A stretch of 64,000 nucleotides of DNA from NCBI GenBank assembly GCA_016584305.1, contig JACEEZ010011927.1, forward strand, positions 1-64,000, read 5' to 3'. Source of the stretch: Chionoecetes opilio. Its lineage: Eukaryota; Arthropoda; Malacostraca; Decapoda; Majidae. The position numbers and the translations under genes are program-made. Below are positions 59,103 to 64,000 of the stretch, in pieces. The notes under the pieces are model-generated. The model was not told the origin of the DNA. It ran no database searches and saw only the letters and a list, made by a program, of their open reading frames with translations. Each line of letters starts with the position of its first letter. Positions within the stretch are counted from its first letter, which is position 1.

Positions 59103-60009
59103 CGTGCGTGCGCAAACAGACAAAACCACTGGTGATTGCATCCAACAGACCGTGGGTGAATTGCACACATTAGGGCAAGATTGTTCAGCTTTTAGCTCCT
59201 GCAGGACTGACGTATGTTAGCATAAATGGTGTTCTGGTCTTGTCTGGCAGTGAAGTCACCGTAAGGATATGCTATCACCTTTCACCTTGGTGAACAGGAG
59301 TTACCTTGTAAAATGAGACATGCCTCAATTGCCTTCACCTTGCTTAGTGTAGTGTTCAAACTTTAAACTTATCCGCTGTACAACGAACACACCAAAAGGT
59401 TGATGCTGCTACTACAACTACTACTTTTACTATTATCACTACTACTACTTGAAGTACTTCTACCACTACTACTACAACTACTATCTTCTACTACCACAAT
59501 TGTTGTAGCTATTTATAATATGATTATAATTATCATTATTACACTTTGGATATTCAGTGACAAAACGGAAAAACAGTGGTGTGACATGTATTCAATGGTA
59601 TAACAATGAAGAGGCGAATATTAAGGCCCTAATGTACACTTAAAATAAAATGGAAGAAAGCATAAAATTAGTTAAAAAAATGAATGAGTGAATGAGCGGA
59701 AGAAAGGAAGAAGGGAGACAAGGTGGGTGTGTTGAGGTATGTCAATGACAGAAATTAAGAAGTATTGAAGGAAGTATGAGAAATCAAAGAAGTCAATGAA
59801 CGATGAAATGTCGGAAATATCTGGAATCATATTTGGAGTGGCTCAAAAGCTGATGATAAAAGCAATCCATCAAAAACGATAGATGCAATAGGAGGAGGAA
59901 GAGGGGGGGAATGGAGGTATGAAATGTTGACAGATTAAGTAAAGTCATAAATGTGGATGAAGATGTGTAGAAAGATTAAAAGTGGTTGTTGTGGTGGCGA
60001 TGTGTGTGA
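59103..60009. other. No gene; short (ACT)n-type tract at 59400-59500
   Basis: ACTACTACT-like runs at 59407-59500, then Lys/Glu-poor AT-rich spacer. No domain. Confidence 0.4.
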
Positions 60010-60235
60010 ATTCAATCATGCACCAACAATCTTGCCTACGCGAGCTGAACTCATGATTGCCAGTTTTATTTACCCTTCCGGAAAAAGATTGGAGCTCGTA
60101 GTGACCGATCTTTGGCTAATGCTGGGACCTCGCACACCACACACAACCCTTGCTCAAGAGAGATAGTAACCGCTCGCAGATTCATCAGTGAAAAATCCAC
60201 TGGAGCCAGCGGGGATTGAGCGCGAGACCATGTTA
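60010..60235 (-). repeat. Dispersed repeat 3, copy 4 (inverted)
   Basis: The best match to 27240-27500: the inverse reads GGATTTTTCACTGATGAATC, CTCTCTTGAGCAAGG, CCAAAGATCGGTCACTACGA. The outer end GCTGGCTCCAGTGGA preceded by CAATCCCCGC recalls a tRNA B box, so this may be a third SINE. Confidence 0.6.
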
Positions 60236-60254
60236 TGTCCTGACACGCGCTCTA

Positions 60255-61735
60255 TATCCAGGACCAGGACCAGATGAAGTGTATCCCAGGGTATTAAAGG
60301 AATGCAAGGAGGTTGTTAGTGAGTCGTTAGTGCACATTTTTTAGGAAATCGGTTGAGATAGGCGATGTGCCATTATTGTGGAGGAAAGGAAATGTTGTTC
60401 CCATATTTAAAAAGAGAGACAGAGGACTAAAGCAAAATTATCGACCCGTAAGTCTAACGTCAGTGGTAGGTAAATTATTGGAATCTATTATTGCAAAAAA
60501 CATTAGAAAGCACTTAGATAAACATAGTTTGATCAATAATTCACAACATGGATTCACCAAGGGTAGGTCATGTCTCACCAATTTATTGAGTTTTTATAGA
60601 AAAGTTTATGAGACGGCAGATAATGATAAGGATTATGATATAATATATCTGGACTTTAGTAAGGCATTTGACAAAGTACCACACGAGAGACTCTTAAATA
60701 AGGTTAAGGCTCATGGAATAGATGGGAAGGTTCTTCGTTGGATCAGAGCTTGGCTAAGTAATAGGCAACAAAGGGTTACAATTAATGATTCTAAATCTGA
60801 ATGGGGACTGGTGACAAGTAGAGTTCCACAAGGGTCTGTTTTGGGTCCATTACTATTTTTGATTTACATCAACGACTTGAATAGTGGGATTAGCAGTGAT
60901 ATCAGCAAGTTTGCTGATGATACTAAGGTAGGTAGGATTATTGGATCACAGTCTGATGTAAACATATTGCAGGGAGACTTAGATAAACTTAATGAGTGGG
61001 CAGTCAGATGGCAGATGGAATTTAATATTGATAAGTGCAGCGTTATGAATGTTGGTAGAAAAAACCCTGGTAATAGATACACCATATGCAATGTATCGCT
61101 GAAAAGATCAGAAGGTGAAAAAGATCTTGGAGTGAGGGTGAGCCCAGACCTCCGACCTAGGAAACAATGTATTGAGGCTAGAAATAGAGCTAATCGAGTG
61201 TTAGGATTCATTACCAGAAGTGTTAAAAGTAGAAGTGCGGAAGTTTTTTACTAAAGCTTTATATGGCTCTAGTCAGGCCTCACCTTGACTATGCGGTTCA
61301 GATTTGGTTTCCATATTACAGGATGGATATAGCCTTGTTAGAAACAGTGCAGAGACGGATGACCACAATGATACAAGGGATGCGTAACTTTACTTATGAG
61401 AAGAGATTGAAATTATTAAACTTACACTCACTCGAGAGACGCTGAGTAAGGGGCGATCTGATAGAAGTTTTTAAGTGGATAAAGGGATTTAATAAAGGAG
61501 AGGTAGGAAAAGTTCTTACGGCTTTTAACCAGGGTAGAACAAAAAGTAACGGATTCAAGCTGGAAAAGCGTAGATTTAGAAAGGAAATAGGGAAAAACTG
61601 GTTCACAAATAGTGTTGTGAATGAATGGAATGGACTCGGTAGACAGGTAGTTAGTGCGGAGTCATTAGGGAGCTTTAAAGAGGGGCTGGATAGGTTCATG
61701 GATGGAGATGAAAGGTGGATGTAGGTAGTGTTAGG
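60255..61735 (+). pseudogene. CR1/Jockey-like LINE, reverse transcriptase to 3' end
   Basis: Starts in the RT domain (GPDEVYPRVLKECKE), frameshifts at a T-run near 60341, then is open from 60367 to 61254: YRPVSLTSVVGKLLES, SQHGFTKGRSCLTN, IIYLDFSKAFDKVPHERL (first catalytic Asp), VPQGSVLGPLLFLIYINDL, SKFADDTKV (catalytic Asp pair), and WQMEFNIDKCSVMNVG. A second frameshift (about 61250) and a stop (61443) precede the C-terminal LVRPHLDYAVQIW and RGDLIEVFKWIKGFN blocks, ending at the TAG near 61724. The 5' endonuclease is missing. RT catalytic residues are intact. Confidence 0.9.
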
Positions 61736-61737
61736 TG

Positions 61738-61985
61738 ACACACTCTCAGAAATGAGGGGTATATTAAGGGTAGAATTGTTACATCGCACCATCACTACCC
61801 TTTTTATACCCTATGTCCAGGCTGAAGGGTAGATGCTGCCGATTATACCCTTCATCTACCCTTTATCTACCCTTTTTAGACGAAAGAGTTGAGAAAGGGT
61901 ATATTTGTCAGCAAAAGAAGGGTTGTAAAAGGGTATAATGGTCAGGGGTAGTAAAAGGGTATTATTGTCACCACTAGCTAAATCA
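61738..61985. repeat. Short repeat cluster of AAGGGTA / TACCCTT words
   Basis: Begins ACACTCTCAGAAATGAGGGG directly at the truncated LINE 3' end. It holds about a dozen TACCCTT or AAGGGTA words, first mostly in one orientation, then in the other, separated near 61880. Likely a MITE; the other terminus is not clear. Confidence 0.5.
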
Positions 61986-62500
61986 TTAAAAGTATAAGTA
62001 CATGTAAAAAAAAAATTCTTCCTGGTCAAATGTTGAGTATATTTTTCTGATTATAAACTTACCGTAAATATGACTCTAACATGTTGCATATTTGTATAAT
62101 TCATTAAAAACCAAGCGTTACTATATCGGGTGATATGTGGCAATAATTCAGGATAGGTAACGTCACCTCCTTATGCCGCGCTGGGGGAAGTGACATCAAT
62201 AAGGAAGAGGAGGAGGAGGAGGAGGAGGAGGAGGAGGAGGAGGAGGAGGATTACATAGGATTACATAGGAATAACAGACACCAGGAGACCTATTGGTCCA
62301 TAGCGAGGGTATCTGCTGAACTACATACTACTAACTATCAACTACTTGTAAGAAAACAGTTGGAGAATGATACCATGTCTCTAAAGAGGATAGGAACATG
62401 GAAGTTTCATAGTGCAGAATGATAGGATATGAAAAATACTAACTACAACTACCACTACCACTACAACTAATCGATACGGGGGACTAGATACGAATTCGCA
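61986..62500. other. Spacer with (GGA)n at 62203-62250
   Basis: A GGA trinucleotide run and a CTACCACTACAACT tract next to the LINE 3' end at 62.5 kb. No gene. Confidence 0.5.
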
Positions 62501-62503
62501 CTA

Positions 62504-63246
62504 TCAATACCCATTTACTTTACAGTGCGCGTCAAGTCTGTTTTTGAGTGTAGTTATTGTGCTGGCTCCGACAACATTTGCTGGTAACTTGTTCCATCGA
62601 TCAACGACTCTAACATTGAAATAATTTTTACGGAGATCGGTGATGCAGCGTTGACCGTTTAGTTTTAAATCATTATTTCTTGTCGTCACTTGAGTTGAAA
62701 GCTCGAATAGGTTCTCTTGATTAATGACATCAAAACCTTTTAGGATCTTAAAGGTTTCTATCAAGTCCCCACGGATTCTACGATCCTTTAAGGAAAACAT
62801 ATCAAGTTTCCGCAGTCTCTCTTCATAAGATGAATTTCGCAGAGATGGAATTTGTTTGGTTGCTCTTCTTTGCACTGATTCCAATTTGGCTTGATCTTTT
62901 ACGAAACAGGGCGACCAGAATTGAACGGCATATTCCAAGTGCGGCCTAACCAAGGACGTGTATAATTGTGTCATTACTTTCGGAGTTTTATGTTCAAAGT
63001 TACGTTTAATAAAGCCCAACATCATATTTGCCTTTTTACTGGCAGCTAGGCAATGCAGACTGGTTTTCAGATCATTACTGATGATGACACCTAAATCCTT
63101 TTCCTGCTGTACTTCAGTTAACGATTTATTTTGCATTTGATAGTTATATTTGAGGTTATCGTTGCCTATATGCATTACTTTACATTTATCGGAATTGAAT
63201 TTTAATAGCCATTTATCACTCCAATCTGATAGTTTGTCGAGATCAC
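62504..63246 (-). pseudogene. CR1/Jockey-like LINE, RT C-terminal part
   Basis: From 63246: SDLDKLSDWSDKWLLKFN, CKVMHIGNDNL, EKDLGVIISNDLK, LVRPHLEYAVQFWSP, SVQRRATKQIPSLR, SLKDRRIRGDLIETFKILKG and WNKLPANVVGAST, with the stop at 62504. The last 223 codons are uninterrupted, so this copy is young. It belongs to a different subfamily from the LINE at 60.3 kb. Its upstream half is separated by the LTR that starts at 63247; it may resume beyond the window. Confidence 0.88.
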
Positions 63247-63428
63247 TGTAGTAAACCAGTTAGGGGTTCAGTATTGTTCGAATACTGTTAGTGATTATAC
63301 GAGCTTACGAGCTTAGGGAATGAGCTTAGAGGAGCAGTTCAGCCCCAGCCGCCTAGCTGTGTACACGGCCTCAATATACGCATGGACTTCCCCTGTTGTG
63401 TCCTTCCCCTGAAACCTGAGTTACAACA
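63247..63428 (+). repeat. 5' LTR of the edge Gypsy element
   Basis: TG...CA ends with 7 of 8 terminal bases inverted-complementary. The right end is fixed by the adjoining GTGGCGACGAGG leader. Confidence 0.75.
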
Positions 63429-63454
63429 GTGGCGACGAGGATAATCTACGAGCC

Positions 63455-64000
63455 ATGCCGTTGCTTGGACACATTGGGGAGTTCGACGAGTCGGACAAGT
63501 CGGCGTGGGGAGAATGGTGCGAGAGACTGGAGCAGTACTTCCTCGCCAACAAGGTCCAAGACGATGCCGTGAAGAGAGCAGTGTTCCTGTCTTCGATGGG
63601 GGCAGCAACGTACAGTACCTTGTGTTCCCTCTGCAGCCCGAGGAAGCCGAAGGAATTGGCCATCCCAGAGTTGGTGGAGCTGTTGCAGTGTCACTACGCG
63701 CCGAAGCCTTCTGTTGTCGTGGCGCGCTTCAGATTCAATTCGTGTAGGAAGACTGGTAACGAATCTGTTCAAGAATTTGTGGCTCGGTTGCGGAAACTCT
63801 CGGCTGTGTGTCAGTTTGGAGGGATGTTGCAAGAAATGATAAGAGATCGTCTGGTGTGTGGCCTTGATAGTGGGGCAATTCAAAGCAAGTTATTGGCTGA
63901 GGCTGATTTGTCACTGATAAGGCAGTTGAAATTGCAGTGGCCATGGAAACAGCTGAGAAATGCCCGAGAACTGAACACTCTCTCCAGCCGAACCGGAGCT
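63455..64000 (+). pseudogene. Gypsy gag, partial at window edge, one frameshift
   Basis: ATG at 63455 opens MPLLGHIGEFDESDKSAWGE, followed by WCERLEQYFLANKVQD, RAVFLSSMGAATY, LQCHYAPKPSVVVARFRFN, ESVQEFVARLRKLSAVCQFG and MIRDRLVCGL, a standard Ty3/Gypsy capsid. Around 63915 the familiar DKAVEIAVAMETAEK block is in the next frame, so one base was lost there. The present frame stays open to the edge. It could be polymorphic or a sequencing error. Confidence 0.82.

Larger units (their letters stand above)
63247..64000 (+). mobile_element. 5' end of a Ty3/Gypsy retrotransposon running off the window
   Basis: LTR of 182 bp (63247-63428) with near-inverse ends TGTAGTAA and TTACAACA, then GTGGCGACGAGG, the usual leader of many arthropod Gypsy elements, then gag. 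It inserted into the minus-strand LINE. Confidence 0.82.

Overview
The window looks like transposon-dense intergenic DNA from an arthropod, most likely a decapod crustacean. The non-LTR retrotransposon proteins, the hAT transposases, the three orphan transposon families and the tRNA-derived SINEs are of types I recall from crabs and shrimps, and the density of AT, CT/GA and CA microsatellites fits. I see no convincing host gene in 64 kb. Every coding remnant of any length belongs to a mobile element, and nearly all carry frameshifts or stops.

Layout. 1-5.6 kb: the tail of a Cys-rich element gene, a hAT MITE, a ZMYM1-like hAT, and a minus-strand Ty3/Gypsy element into which the hAT inserted. 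5.6-9.7 kb: minisatellites and a hAT-type MITE (7609-8822) with a perfect 8-bp target duplication. 9669-13335: a structurally complete LTR element that keeps gag and protease but has lost RT, RNase H and integrase. 13.4-14.9 kb: a tRNA-derived SINE split by a Harbinger-like MITE. 14910-17286: an orphan DNA transposon with 15-bp inverted ends. 17.6-20.2 kb: an XPG/PIN-like nuclease gene between inverted arms, plus two SINE families. 20.4-22.6 kb: LINE fragments and a SINE. 22.6-28.4 kb: CT tracts, 3.2 kb of almost pure A+T, and poor-looking sequence. 28.2-35.9 kb: a long-TIR element carrying another nuclease fragment, invaded by a CACTGG-ended transposon, a SINE and a LINE. 37.2-42.8 kb: a hAT with exact target duplication next to a third nuclease copy. 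43.3-45.7 kb: a LINE remnant and a hAT. 46.0-55.5 kb: the longest nuclease gene, split by an LTR element whose own LTR is split by a CACTGG transposon. 56-64 kb: repeats, an integrase fragment, two CR1/Jockey-like LINEs and the 5' end of a Gypsy element running off the edge.

The most interesting content is three protein families that are not standard transposases. (1) A large protein with an N-terminal Cys-rich region, an XPG/FEN1-like set of acidic motifs and a C-terminal CXC-like Cys tail, present in five places. (2) A Zn-finger protein carried by elements with CACTGGTC ends and a 3-bp target duplication. (3) A protein with a D...CxLHxNE motif set inside an element with TTAGGGTACGCCGTA ends and a TA target. 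Family recognition rests on memory and on comparison between copies inside this window, not on a search.
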